Below, in pieces: positions 9,675 to 22,454 of a DNA stretch of 64,000 bases. The notes under the pieces were generated by a model. The model saw only the letters and a program-made list of their open reading frames with translations, was not told where the DNA came from and made no database searches. A program made the translations under genes and the position numbers. This DNA is from Symbiodinium natans (lineage: Eukaryota > Sar > Dinophyceae > Suessiales > Symbiodiniaceae). The stretch spans positions 62,001-126,000 of the forward strand of contig CAJNDS010002552.1 of assembly GCA_905221605.1 (NCBI GenBank), given 5' to 3'. The number at the start of each line of letters is the position of its first letter. The first letter of the stretch is position 1.

Positions 9675-12635
9675 GTTCGAGAAGGTGTGCAGCAACTGTC
9701 GGACAGCCTCTGCGCTGCTGTGGAGCGGCTGGCGACCGATCTTTACGAGAGCGAGTGCCACTTCCTGTATGAGCTTGTGCAGCTTCCTGTCTTGCAATGA
9801 GGCGCATGCTCGAGCCCTGTCAAGTTGTCCCCCTGTCACGGCGTAAACTCCGAATTAGGAGTCTTAGCCTCACGCTGCTACCCAATGCACAAATAATGTA
9901 AATTCCGCAAACGAGCGCTTGACCTCTCCGCTTCGAAGATGCGCAAGGAATGCCGAAGATGCGCACGCAAGGGCTCGGCCAGAGGACTTGCTGATGGCAG
10001 CATGTGGGGGCGGCGCGGGGTTTGCCGCTGATGCCCTGTTCTCGGACCGAGATTATCAGAGTGCTTGCGAGGACTCCGAGGAGCCCTGCCTGACCCTCCG
10101 CCTCGGGGCTCCTTGCTCATCCTTCCTTCACGGCTACTTCAGCAGTGAGCCTTGGCACGTCCTGGCATCCATCTGGCCCTTTCTGTGGCTACACGACCTA
10201 TAAGCCCCATGTCCTCGAGTCTTAGAACCTCCTGGCAGGAGAGCAACGAAGCAGGTTTCACAGAGGGTGGCTTGGCTTGCCGATCAGTGCATGCTAGCTG
10301 GCTTTGTGACCGCATGCGACCCGAAGCCTCAAATAGAACAAATCTGAGGAGATGTTACAGCGCTTTGTGGCATCTCTGTGTCATCCAACATGGGCCGCAA
10401 CTTGACAGAGACAGAGAGACAGCGAAGGCAGGGTCCTGAGAACTAGAGTTGGGTATCGAGAAGTAGAGTTAGGGTATGTTAGGGTTAAACATATTAGTTC
10501 CGGGAAACGAAGGCTGAGGGTTTGAAACTTGCGTATTTACTCAGGAGGCTAGCTAAACGACGCGAAATTACTTTCGTAGGTGAGTAAAGGTTTGCAAGAT
10601 TTGGAGAACTTGTATTGGCCCAAGGGTTTAAGAAGTCTCGGTTGGGGGTTGCGGGTCACGGACCTGTGGCTAAGGCGCCTCTGGCTGAGGTTTAGGGTTG
10701 GGTTCATAGGGCTTGGCGGTATCTGCCGCTCTAGTCCCACCTGCAGCTGCTCGCGCACCTTCTCATGTGTTTCGGTCCAGGGTTGCGAAGAGATCTTCTT
10801 TGTCGAGGGTTGCGAGCGCCTTTCGTAAACCCCAAGCCCTAAAACCCCAAAGCCCCATTGAGGGTTTAGTTTGGGGCTTACATACAGTTCAGGGGCTTAC
10901 TTCAGGTTTGGGGCTTATAGAACTCGAGACTTGGCTTAAACCCTCTTGAACCCTTGGGCCAATACAAGTTCTCCAAATCTTGCAAACCTTTCCTCACATA
11001 CGAAAGTAATTTCGAGTCGTTTAGCCAACCTCCTGAGTCATCGTGCGCACGTCTGCTGGAACGAATATGTTTCACCCTAGCATACCCTATCTCTACTTCC
11101 CGGTACCAACTCTAGTTCCCAGGAACCTCCCTTAGTGATTAATTCTTACGTCTCGAGCGATAGGAATGATGATCCAACCGAATTGCCGCCATGACTGGGA
11201 GCTGTCATTGTGTCTTATAGCGAGCTCGGGAAAGCTCTACAAACCTCTACATTCTGCGGCCTTAAAGGCAGCGATCGCATGCTATCGATCCGAGGCAAAG
11301 GGATTGGCTTCAAGTCCGTCTTCGCTGTCAGTGACCGTGCCCACGTTTTGTCAAAGGGAGCCACGACAGCACCACAACTACCGGACTGATTCGGATTGTT
11401 GGGGATGTGCGCCTTGAGCAAAGGGTGCAGGGGTTGCATGTTTGAGCTTTCAGCCCTGCAAAGTGCCAAGGCTTCACTTTCGTTTTTGACGTGCAAGGGC
11501 CCCTGGGCAAACTGGGCTGCGGACTGAGCGTATTGGCAGGGAGAACGTTTTACCAGCATCGGTGACCTCAGCTTTAAGGGTGCATGCGCTGCTTGAGGTT
11601 ACGTGACTCCGACGTGGCTGCCTGGTCTTAACGGTTCAAGCGTTGACCATGTCCAATGGACCTGGTCAGTAAGTTGGCACGCTTGCTTCCTGTCGCCGTT
11701 TGTGGAAACAAGGCTGGATGGCGCGGAGCTTTCGACTTTGCCAGCACAGGTGCGGCGCAGCCATTCCGAGGGGAAGACAGCGCCTTGGAATCAGACCAGG
11801 CAGGGGTTACTGTTGCGTGGCAACTTTTTTGCGGGATCGCATTCAGGGGTTGAACAAGGTTTCTGAACCTTTGTGTTTCTTGGCTTGCCAAGGTGTTCTT
11901 CCTTCCTCTCCGACGTGCTGGGCTGGCGTCGGCCATCAGCCAGGCTTTGACATGGGTGGGGTTCTTTTTGGGTGTTTATTTTGTTGTTTTGGGGTTTTTT
12001 TGGGTTTTCTAAGCCCTAAACCTAAAACCCTAACACCCTAACAACCTAAAACCCTAAAACCCTAAAACCCTAAAACCCTAAGACCCTAAAAACCCTAAAA
12101 ACCCTAAAACCCAAACCCTAAGCACTAAACCCTAAACCCAAAAAACACCAACAAAATACCCCCCAAAAAAAACCTGGCTCCCTTTGGCATTGGAGATGGT
12201 TTTCAGGCTTACCCGAAAATGTTGCGTAGCTCAAAGGTGAGGTATCATGTGTTGAGCAGACTCACAAATCTCAACCAGTAGATGATCGCACCTATGCCTA
12301 GGCACCACATCAATCAGAGGGCTAATGCCTTGTGAACTCGGATGCCCTAAATTGTTTCCGACTTCTCTTTGAATTCGTTGCACAAGTTGAAGCGCTCGGT
12401 GCTCTGAGAAGGCTTATCGCCGACAACCTTGTTCACGCAATCTTTTTGAGCCGTATTTCGGATGGCCACAATCAAGCACTTGTGCCTGTTGGCTCTTGCA
12501 AAATTTGTGTGAAGGCAGGGATATTCACAAGTCAGAAAGTCCACCTGAAGCAACTCTCTCGTCCAGGAGATGAATGAGCTGGCATCCGGGGGGCGGGCCT
12601 CATTGCTTTTCCTGCGGCGACTGCGGTGTATTGAC
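9675..12635 (+). CDS. NO VEIN/sacsin-like GHKL (Hsp90-type) ATPase, internal exons
   Basis: Exons I can place: 9675-9781 (may begin at 9642), 9948-10146, 10239-10266, 10349-10393, 11268-11357, 11471-11515, 11598 to about 11664, and 12567-12635. Joined, they give a Bergerat-fold ATPase in motif order. The N-box helix reads YESECHFLYELVQ across the first junction into NAEDA. Then come EEPCLTLRL, ESNEAGFTEGDVTALCGIS (the NE-x-GF and D-V-x-A-L-C motifs), IRGKGIGFKSVFAVSD (glycine-rich ATP lid), SKGFTFVFD, LGYVTPTWLPG, and, after a gap, SLLFLRRLRCI. This order is typical of plant NO VEIN and of sacsin-type proteins. Introns start GC, GA, GT, GC, GA, GC and each ends AG|G, with the frame kept across every join. 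The exon or exons between 11664 and 12567, the start and the true end are unresolved. The family binds ATP; its substrate here cannot be inferred. Antisense open frames over the same exons are shadows. Confidence 0.8.
10434..11126. mobile_element. 0.7-kb element with about 190-bp inverted arms inside an intron
   Basis: The left arm (10434-10632) and right arm (10938-11126) are near-perfect reverse complements, both containing 'aactagagtt', 'gaaattactttcgta' and 'tttgcaagatttggagaac'. The interior of about 300 bp has no coding signal. It fills most of the 874-nt intron 10394-11267 of the ATPase gene. It is a foldback/MITE-like element and may be an introner that created the intron. A clear target duplication was not found. 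Confidence 0.85.
12005..12145. repeat. Interstitial array of CCCTAAAA units
   Basis: Mostly eight-base CCCTAAAA units, one A longer than the canonical heptamer, degrading towards 12145. It lies in a probable intron of the ATPase gene. Confidence 0.9.
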
Positions 12636-13034
12636 GCCGGTGCTGAGAATGCATTCTTCTTTTGTGTTTTTGCGTTTTCAAAGTCCGGGGCTTGACGCAT
12701 GTACCACGAATGCTTTGAAGAGAGCTCGCTTCGTTTCGATATTATCACTCGGTAGAGCTTAGCAGCCGTTTTTTGGACATGAAGTTGAACATGAAGCTTG
12801 CTAGCAGACTAGGAGACCAAGCACTTCCAAGCAGCAGCAAAGGACCCTAACCGCCCTAGCCGCCCTTAGCGCAAAACCGCGGTGGTGAAACAACTGTGCT
12901 CGGCTCTGGGTGGGCTCGGCGGAACTTCCGCCCCCATCCATGTCGTGACGGTAGGAAGTTGGCGTCTTGGACTTCCTCCTGTAAGGTGACCATGGAATGT
13001 CCGAGGCTTTCCTAGACGCTCGAATCTAGGTAGG

Positions 13035-13140
13035 CCCTTGGGACATTTCATAATTCCTTTTTTTCAGTGAGGATCATATTTCAGGAATGTTTCTCAGAAG
13101 GGTCGGTTTCAGAGCCATCCTAGTAATCTATTTAAGTCTA
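13035..13140. repeat. Dispersed repeat, copy related to 37285-37385
   Basis: Both copies share 'gtaggccct.gggacatttcat', 'aggaat.ttt' and 'gccatcctagta' in order with similar spacing. Confidence 0.7.
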
Positions 13141-13429
13141 GGCACGGCAGTCCGACAGGTGGCGCGACACAAACCGTACGGCACAAGTCTGCAGCACCAA
13201 ATCCCAAGCGCACCATAAGCTTCTGTAAGCCCAAGTAAAATGTAAAAGCATCTAAACGATGAGAGCTCAGGAGCTGCTTGACCAGCTTGCTTCGGCCCCG
13301 AGGCCGTGACTTTCTCATCTTTCAGATGGGTTTTAAGAGAGGGTCTATGGGGGGGGGTCATTGGATCTGCGGTGGGACCACAGTTTGGGGCGATTCATAT
13401 GCATCTCCTAAGCTCTGATGCTGTTCCTT

Positions 13430-13888
13430 CGGAAGGCGGCTTCAGCGAACAGGCGACACATCGACAGCCTCTCAGACACTTTCCATGCACTTCAAGCCCC
13501 AAGTCTCATATTCGGCACAAGGGGGCACCCTCGCCGAGGCTGCCGCGCACTGGCATCCCATGAAGTTACCGACGACGACCCCAAACTTTTCCAAAGTGGT
13601 AGGGGCCAAGCAACACCTTGACCACGCCCAGGACAGCAGATCCGCTGAGGTCCTGTTCCGTCGGCGGCTGAAGTGGCCCCCAGGGTTGATGTGGGCTTTT
13701 GCTGCACACGCATGCAGACTGTGTTGAGAGCGCGGGTCCAGGTGCGCAACTTCCTGTTTCTTGAGGTCATCCTCGAGCAACAGCAGGAGCCTGGAAAAGT
13801 ACAGCGGCAAGAGCACAGATACATGGTCTACCGGCACCTGGCAGCGGTGGAATCTGGATCCTCAGACGGCAAGGAATGTGCTGTGTAG
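13430..13888 (+). CDS. Probable 3' exons of the ATPase gene
   Basis: An AG|G acceptor at 13741/13742 opens 48 codons ending in TAG at 13886-13888. The peptide begins VRNFLFLEVILEQQQEPGK and contains EHRYMVYRHLAAVE. This fits the segment that follows the LLFLRRLR region in NO VEIN-like proteins only loosely. Upstream, frame 13485-13727 is also open. The junction between them was not solved, and membership in the same gene is inferred from strand and distance alone. Confidence 0.35.
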
Positions 13889-16800
13889 GAAATAGCCAGT
13901 GTGTGGTGCGTATTTGCGGGGAGTTTTGGCGATGATCTTAGAAGCCGTGCAGAGCATGCACGTGGAGCTTGTGCTAGCGTTCCCGGTCAGCTGCTGAGTT
14001 CAGTATTGTGACTGCGATGCTGACCAATGTATGGTGTACTTGTGTGTGGGGCCCATGAACTGCAGATGCCATCGTCGGAAGAGGAGCCGGAGACATTCAG
14101 TCGCTGTGAGCCGCTTTTCCGCTTCTTGCCCATCCGCGGCTCATCGGCAAGGGCATGGCTAATGCAATCTGTGCTCAACATGACGTTATGGAGATAGTAG
14201 ACGATAGCTGCGCTTGCAGTGGCAAGGAATGGTTGGATATGGATTTGCTCTGCATTGCGATTGCTTCGACTTGGTGGCCAACCGCAGCGCTGCAACTCAA
14301 GTTTGGTATAGTTTGCTAAGTTGCTGTAAGCCAAACAAGTCAAGATGGATTATGCAAGTGCAGCTAGATGGTGCATGGCGTGATGTGCTGCAGATGCTGC
14401 GTGTGGCCGATGAGGTGACCTGCGCCGTGGCTCATTGCCGAATCGAGTCGTTCGTGATTCCCTTCCCCAGGCACTGCTCTGCTGTGCAGTCTGTGGTTTT
14501 TGTAGATCAAGGTCATGTGCGAAGGGGCGCAAACACAGCGCAAGCAGTGCGCAAGTAAAGTGTCGGGAGGCCTTTGTCAGAGCTTGCCAAGCTTCCCCAC
14601 ACATCTCGCGCCGGGCCTTGGCATTGCTGGGCCACCCTGCGGCACTTGGCTCATAGGATGCTGCTCTTTCTATTTGACTACTAGTAACTTCCCACGTGTA
14701 CACGAGATAGCTCGTCATACTGTATCACTTCTTGATGTCGACCTGCGCCATTGTGGCTGCCGATGAGGCGAGCCGGTGGCCGATCCTTTCTGGAAAGTTG
14801 CAAGGGAATGCATTCTGGAGCCTTAATGGCATTCGGCGGTCTGCTACGTTTGTGTATGCTCCTGTCTGTGATGAATGTGGGAGCCAATCAGTTTGAGGAG
14901 CAGCTCTCGGATGTCTCATGTTCAGAACTCAGCTTGCTGCTCTGCAGCACCCACAGGAAACTTGCAGGGACAAACCTGTGTGCCACGCCCAGTTGCACAG
15001 GTTTGAAGCTGACACATCTTCCCTGAACATCTTTGAGGGCTTTAAGAGCAATGGAGCAACCAGGCTCCTCAGCAAGGGAGGAGCAGGATCTTCCGCGACT
15101 TCGACTCGCCCGACGCTTAGCGAAGGGCATCAGTTAGGGTGGGAGAAAGCCATATGGCACATGGGCTACTTTGACTTACCTTGGGTTCTACGAAGAGCTG
15201 TTGGGGGCATCGAGAATGAACTCGAGTTCTGCATTTTGCTCATAAGCCTTGATCGGCTCATGTTTTTCAACCTGGGTTTAGCCATCCCAAAGCCAGAGAC
15301 CACGCTCTGAGTCGCCTTCGTGACCTTATGGGACTTAGAGCCGCATCTGCGTTGATTATGTTACAATGTTACACTCAAACTCAGGGTCTCATTGGCCCCA
15401 TACAGCTCATGACAATTCCTAGATTCCGGCCTGTGTACCCTCGTAGTCTTGGACGCGAAGTTGGGCTCCACATTCGGAAGCTACTGCATGAACAAAGCGG
15501 TTTTGGAGGGTATTTTCGGGTGGCGGCTTGATGCCAAGGCACGTGGAAGCGATGTAGAGTTTAGGCTTTAGGATGGAACACGGGCGGAAGCCGGGTTGTG
15601 ATGTGTGTGGGCAAATGTGAGGCTTGATTGTTTTGGTTTTCGCGGGTTTTGGGGATGTCGTCTGAGAGCAGTGTAAAACCCTCAGCCCGAACACCGTCAT
15701 GCCTGGAAACCCGAAAGCTCCACTTTCCCAACGCCCCCCCCCCCCCCTACATAAACTTCCAAGGCCCTAAACCCCAGGCCCCAAAGCTCTGATACGTGCA
15801 CCCCTTACAAGCTGTGCATTCTGAATTCTGAAAGGGACAGCGGACACAGCTGCCAGGCCCTCAGCCTTCAGGGTTAGGGTTAGACATCCCTTGCATAGTG
15901 CTGGCGGTTTATTTTCCTATCGATCCCTTAAGGGTTCCTGGGCTGCAATGCAAGCCTGCATGTGACCAGCCTCATGCCCCTCCTCCTGACATGCCGGCAA
16001 TAGCCAGAGTAGCACATTTTGCCGTACACCACGAGAACGATAGCATTTCCCAGGCTGTGTGAGTTCAACATCCATTCTTTGTTGGGGGGCGGCGGGGGGG
16101 GGGGGGGGGGGGGGGGGCGGGTCCCTCATGCCTTGGACGCTTAGCGTGTATTTGATGTCTGCGCATTGTCACTGTGTAAGAGTTAACTTCTTGGGGGAAG
16201 CCCAGCGCAAAATAGAATGAGCTCGAGCCGTTGCACCGATGCATGCGCCGTGCCGAAAATCGCGGTTTGATTGAGAGCCGCAGCGTCTCAGCGCCCCAGC
16301 GTCCCGGCACCTCAGTGCCTCAGTGTCCCGCCGCCCCAGCCTCCCGGCATCCCAGTCTCAAATGTCCAGCACCCGACGCGTGAGTTTGATTGAAACGCTA
16401 CAAAGATTGCAGTGTTTATTTGACGTCTGTTTTGCTTGGTGTTAGTCAAACGGAGTAAGCGGAGCCTTCTCGCATGGCCTGCAAGTGTCGGGGGTCCCCC
16501 CCCCCCGCTATTACCGCTTATTGCGACCCCAAGGATGGCAAGATTTCCGTGAAGAGTAGCCTGTGGGGCATGTGGTGACTTTTAATTGTCCTAGCTTTAG
16601 TTTGTCCTGGCCATCCAGAACGTTATGACCAGAAGCTTGCAGCCCTATTGCTGATGCCGCTAACTAGGGTTTGAGGGCGAGTTTTCTGCTACGGAACACC
16701 TCGGAGAATTCGGAGAAAGCACGGAAACTTTGAGGTAAACACGCTGCAAATGGATGTGTAGGGTGTTTGCTTCTTAATCACTTTGTACTCCCCCCAGCTA

Positions 16801-17269
16801 TCGCTCAGTCTGAACAACGTCCGCTCGCTGCTCAGCGAGCTCCAATGTGAAGGACGATTAGGGGTTATCTGTGCCCATCTATACTGAATGCAGAACCTTA
16901 AGTGGTTTTGCCACGAGAGCGATCACTGCTCAAGTTTCTCGGCGTAAACTGGAAGGGCTTTGTTGCTGTTGTCGTTGTAGGTAGTAGTATTAGTCATTGT
17001 CATCGTCGTAGCAGTAGTGGCAGTCGCAGCTGCTGAAGTTTAGATACAGAGATAGGGGTACGAGTGCTGGGCCCAACAGGCGGTTCGCTCATTTTTTTCT
17101 CTCAGGATGCTCGTTTGTGTTTCTCATCGCATCAAAAACACCACAAATGAAACAACCAACTTGCCATCACAGGTATAGTTATGTGTTCTTCTGGGTACCC
17201 TTGCAAGCGTAGGTACAAAACCTTCGCTCAGTAGTTTTGGCGCCGCTCTCAGAAGTAGGCGTGGTTTGG
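13889..17269. other. Unrecognised region with scattered open frames
   Basis: Plus-strand frames at 14214-14558, 14751-15026 and 14918-15310 have ordinary amino acid composition and could hold exons, but no homology or consistent junctions were found. Poly-C at 15729-15747 and poly-G at 16094-16118 interrupt the region. Short tracts of GTTGTTG/GTAGTAG type occur at 16960-17035. From 16130 to 17269 I see nothing else. Confidence 0.3.
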
Positions 17270-18890
17270 GGCTAGAAGTTGACTTCTTGCCACTATGAGC
17301 CCCGACACCCTAACACCTTAATCCCTCAAGGCTTCTACCACCCAAGACTTCAAACTCTAAACCCCCCTAAATCTGAAAACGCGGTTTTTGTGTTTAGGGC
17401 TGTTGAGGGTTTAGGGTTTAGGGCCCTGAAAGCCATCTCGAACAGACTCGAGGGGGACTACACAGCAAGGGTTTAGCATTAGGGTTTTGAGCACAGTGTG
17501 TGTGATTTCAACACCTCAGTCGAAATCATGGCACATCGAAGAACGTCCCCAAAGCCCTTATGGGTTGCGGGATTCCTGCATCCCTGTGGCTCCGAACCCT
17601 AGACCCCTTTGCGTGTAAATGTTTTGGGAGGACCCGCGGCCAGCGGTGAGCATGGGCTTCGAGGCAGCCCCCCCCCCCCGCCCCCCCGCTGTCTTCTTTT
17701 CCCAGGACCCCCTTAATCCTTCTGACATTTTTCGAAACCCTAAACCCTACTTTCAGAACCCGAGTTAGGGCTCAGGGGGGTCCTTCTTTCAGTTCGGGCC
17801 CGCAAGGTGAGGCCCTCCGAACCTACAACAGCTGTCCTGGATCTTCCAAATTGCTTTGTTCAGACATCTACAACACCACAACCAGAACCCCCTTGATGAG
17901 CTAGGGAATATTTTTTTGGGAGAAGGACGTAGCGAACCCCTGCAAAGCGTCTCGACTTTGCAGGCTCCGCTCCTAGGAAAACAGAATCCCACCCAGCCCC
18001 CCCCGCCCCGACTAACCAAAAGGAGCCACCGTTTCCAAGGCCCGACGCATTGAGCCTGGAGGCATGCACCGGACGGCACTCACGATCTTCCAGCGCCCGG
18101 CCGAATGACCTGCGGAAGCGCGGGGTGCGTTTCTTGGGCCAGTGGGTAGGCTCCAAGGCATCAAATGCAGGGAGGTAGTCATGACATAGTTTCAGTTTCA
18201 ACTTGTTCCGCGGATGAAACAGGTCCGCCACGTAGGATGGGGGGGGGCGTGCAGGGAAGAGCCAGCAACACCAAAGAGAAACAGGTTCTGCAACAGCATT
18301 CGGGGATACTATGCAGTCGCCGCGAATGGCTCAGTCTCTAGTGAGGTTGTGGGTCTTCGAGATTTGAAAACTCTTCCTGTTGTGCGCGGTTTGGGCTCCA
18401 GGCTTTAGGCAGCTTCAGGCCCCGAAGCCTCAGATTCTAAGGGGCGTTGCCAAAAGTCACTTAACCGAAGTAGCCCTCTAGGAAGCAAAGGCCCCACACG
18501 CAAGTAGGGCGAGGGGTGTTGTTTGTTTTTTTTGGCAGGGTGTGTCCACCTTATGGGGTTTAGGGTTGTCTTGGGGGTCTTTGAGGGCTTAGGGCTGTTT
18601 TGGGGGGGTCTTTGGCGCTGGCTTTTTCCTCGAGAGAGCGGGGGAGCGCTCTCTGTAAGCAGAGGGAAATTCGACGTTTGTGTCCGTCAGCCGAGTTTAA
18701 ATTCCCGAAACGGTCTCTGTGCTGAGGGCCCAAAATGCAAACCTCGAGCCTTCCCCCAAGTCAGTAGAAGGGTAAGAACATGGGCTGCCAACAGACTGCT
18801 CGAGCAGATTTTTTGGGGAGAGGGGAGTCAGCTTATGCTTGCGACGGAGAAAAGAATTCAGGATTGGGCGCCGCTACCGGGATAGGGGGA
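17270..18890. repeat. Copy 1 of the dispersed repeat block (short form)
   Basis: The most compact copy of the block at 5340-8960 and, from 18110 on, of 1-905. It carries few telomere-like units, so it shows what the block looks like without those expansions. Poly-C/poly-G interruptions occur at 17671-17689 and 18238-18248. Confidence 0.8.
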
Positions 18891-19899
18891 TAGGATGTCG
18901 ACCAGGAGGGAGGGGGGGTTGAGCGGGGGGCGGGGGGGGGCGGAGGGGATAGCACTTCACTAAACTCAGCAGGGGAAGATGTGGGTGATGGCGTAAGGCT
19001 GCACTGGAGTCACTGGGGCCCCTGAAGTGGCGTCATTGCAAGGGCATGAAAAGACTGGGTCTTCACCAAGGTGGCGTTGGCCGTGGGCTTCCTTTCGCTA
19101 GCAAAGTGGCTCCGATAATCTTGGCCCCCACCCCCTCCTTCCCAATATAGCTTAGATTTCAAACGTAGGTCCACATCTTCTGAAGCACAAGCTTTCTGAA
19201 AAGCAGTCTGCCTAAAAGCATAGCAGTGCCCTGGAACCACCGCCTAGATTTGTTTCTGCTGTTGATGTTGCTGCCATTGTTCGTTCTTATGCTTGGCGAT
19301 TTAGTGTTGGGCTTTGGGGATGATTATGATTCTTCTTGTTGTTGCGGGGATTATTATGCTTCTTCCTGTTGTTGCGGCTGGTCCTTCTATGCTTGTTCTC
19401 ATTGTTCTTGCTTTTGATGTTGGTGTTCAGAGCTTTTGGTGAGCTTACGGATTAACAGGGTCAAGGTTGTCTTTCGAAACCCTGACACCCTAAGCACCTA
19501 AATCCTATAGCCCTATGACCTATAGAGGTTCAGTATCTATTTTCAGCTTTCTCTCCCCCACTCATTCCTGATATTCCCCGAATACAAACCCTAAGCCCTA
19601 AAACATCAACCACCCAAAACCCTCTTACCCTAAGCCTCTACACCCTAAACCCGGAACCTGCACTTCGGGCTTTGTCGGCTTAGAGATTATCCTGGGACAG
19701 CGCTGTCCCACGATCTCCAAGGCTGGCAGCCTTTCACAGCGCCCAAGCCCCCCCAAGCCCTAAACCCCGAACCGGAAGCCCTAGGCCGAGAAGGGAGTTA
19801 GTTGCAATACACACTGACGCAGTGAGTACCACGAATACCGTTAAGCCATGTCGATGCTTTTTCCAAATACAGAGGGAAACAGGAAACTGAAACACGCGC
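18891..19899. other. No supported gene
   Basis: G-rich tract at 18903-18950, a TTCTTCTTGTTGTTG-like low-complexity tract at 19245-19425, and degenerate CCCTAAA remnants at 19475-19780. The frame at 19226-19417 only reflects the low-complexity tract. Confidence 0.4.
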
Positions 19900-20660
19900 A
19901 TGGCAGCTTCAGGGGAACTTTGGAAATGCAAAACCAGGCGCTCTCATGCGAACTGGGCAGACGCACATACGAGCACAAGTGAATTCGTTGGCGCACGGCA
20001 AAACAAAAGTATCACGACCATGCACTTTCAAAATCCGAGCTGCAAGCTCGATTCGAGGATCCTGTCGCAGCCGGCAGCCCTTAAGACGGGGGGGTGGGGG
20101 TCTTGGCGCCAGTACATGCGGAGTTGTCCCTGGGTGACAAAATCGGATGCGTGGTGAAATGTTGTCATCACTTCTTCTATCTGTGTGCAAAGGCAACAGC
20201 GAATATCGGCCATCGCGTGAGCGGGGCAATATGATTCGGATTTAATCAACAAGCGGCCGGTTGAAACGAAAGTTTTGCAAGTGAAGGCTTCAGGTACTGT
20301 TGAGTGAAGAGGCATCATCTACGGTGCCACCAACTCCCCTGCCCATGTGGTCGGACCATCTTTACTCTTGGGGTGCCTGTTTTGCCTTTGTTTTGGCCTG
20401 GGCTCCGGGGGAGCCGTTTCCGCTCCGATCGCTCTTGGCCAAGTAAGCATAGTGTGCCTCACGTTGGACTGCTTCGAGCAAACCATTGATCCACGTGATG
20501 TTCTTTTGCGCGCTCCAGCCTCCGCTGTTGCGAACCGGATACGTCCCTGAGAAGGTCACCAGGCGGTGGATCGAACGGGACTGCGTGATGATCTGGATAA
20601 ATGGGCCGCATACTCCCTTTCCTCAAATATTCGAATCCCACGACCCCCTAATGACAGATG
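19900..20660 (-). pseudogene. Possible decayed LINE-type retroelement
   Basis: Minus-strand frames carry pieces that could come from a non-LTR element. One contains IYPDHHAVPFDPPPGDL near 20600, loosely like the end of an AP-type endonuclease. Another contains DIRCCLCTQIEEVMTTFHHA near 20190, loosely like a terminal zinc-knuckle. They are far too close together to hold a reverse transcriptase, so the element would be internally deleted. Similarity is weak and no catalytic motif is seen. Confidence 0.2.
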
Positions 20661-22454
20661 CACCATTATTGATATTGCGTCATTTTTGCCCAGAATATTT
20701 GTTATTGCGGGTTAGAAGGGGCGGTGCTCCAGTGTTATTGCTCTAGTGTTATGACTTTTGGAATGGCTTGTACTAACCAGGAACTGCCCACCGGAACCAG
20801 TCCTGATTTTCCATGAGAGGTTTGGCTTTAGTTGTTTTCCCGCCCATTCCTGCATGCCTTACATGGGCTTCACCTTATCTAAGCCCGATGGCCCAGAAAT
20901 CTCCTGGACTGTATGGTTTCGCGAACCGTGAATCTCTAAACCCTAAAAATGAAGTTGGTGCGGTAAGGGGGGCCCTCTTCCGAGTCTCGCGCAGATTTGT
21001 GGCGTCGGCTGCCTCACCCTGGTTCCCGGCCTTGTGTGAAGAGTCGTGTGCCAAGCACGCAGCTTAGAGTTTAGGGCTTCAGGGCTTGTAGGATTGTAGG
21101 CTTGCAGGCTTTAGGGATTCGGCTTTCGATTGTGGAGTTAGGGGTCCAAGAAGCCCTACCTGCCGAAAGCCCTTGTGGGCAAAATGCAGTAGGGTAGGAT
21201 TTTGGGTTTATAGAAATGGTGTAGGGTGTGTCCGGAGTTCCGGGGTTTTGGGGAGTTTGGTTTTTGCTTTCACCGAAATCGCGCTGACTTCGTTTTGGAG
21301 AAGCTGGGGCTTTGGAGAGCTTTCGGTATTTGGGTTCTTTGAAGGATTCTGGTAGCCCATCGACATAGTCTTAAACTTTCAAACATGGTCCCCCCTCGAC
21401 ATTGCAAGTTCTCAGCGAATGACATTCAGTTTCAGTTTACCCTGGCCATGAGGGTTTAGGGTTTAGGGACGTAGAATTTTCCACCCTAAGACCTAAACCC
21501 TCCCAGGGTCCTAAGGGTGGTCTGGGCCCCCACAAAAAGAACCCGAGAAATAAGGGACTATTTTCATGTAGGTTCATAGAGCCCCTGATTTGGGTTAAAG
21601 AGGATCTTCTTTAGGCAAACATGCCAGGGTTAAAAGGCCAATGAAAGGTATGGCTTGTTAAACCACTCCAGCTCGGCGATTTTCTGGAGGGATCGTATGT
21701 CATGGTCATGGCCTACAGCAATAGGGCGTAAGTAGGGCTGTTGGACGTCTGGGGTTGTAGGGCTGACGGTTCAGGAGTTCAGCCCTTGCTGGTGCAGGGT
21801 TCAGGGTCAGGGAACCCTTAAAGTTCTCACAGAAGCCCACCCTGGCCGAAAAGCCTGAGGTAAAGAGCATGAGGCAAACCCTAAACCCTAAAAGAAGATG
21901 TTGGGTGGGCCCTGACAGCAGATCTTGGGTGCGCAACCCTAAACCCTAAACCTGAACCCTAACCTAAAAGAAACTCTAAACCGAAAGAGCACATTAAGAA
22001 AAGACACAGCTGGCCCCAAACAGAATGACAAGAATCACCGCAGAGCAAAAGAGAGGGAGCAAAGGAACACCAACACAAACAGACACAGATTACCCATAAA
22101 AAAGAGGCACAAGTAATCGAATTCCAAGATTCAGGGATGCGCCAGAAAAAAGAGAAGAAAAATGGCAGTTCGCCCCTCGGACACACAAGGCCATGGCGCT
22201 TGCCGAGCTCTTCGAGAAAGAAGCTGAGGCGGCAAGTTCTGGGCTGGTGCTTGTGGGGTAGTACAGGGGTATATAGGGGCCATGTAGGGATGATAGGGTT
22301 TAGGGCCTCAGGGCGAGTGAATCCGCTGCAACTGTCCATACACTCATGTCCTCGCACCCAAACAGCGCTAACTGAGTTCAGGGCAGATGACTTGAGGAAT
22401 GGATTCAAAGACTTGGAGTTTTGGAATTGGGCCCTAAACCCCAAACCTCCACAA
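20661..22454. other. No supported gene; telomere-like remnants
   Basis: Short CCCTAAA/TTTAGGG remnants at 20935, 21065-21085, 21448-21500, 21880-21890 and 21935-21960. The minus-strand frame 21959-22597 is low-complexity proline at its end and lacks support. Confidence 0.4.

Noticed and set aside
9097-9839. 236-codon and 64-codon minus-strand open frames
   Set aside because: They overlap the plus-strand exon 9675-9781, which has clear N-box homology and joins in frame to the next exon. The minus frames are antisense shadows.
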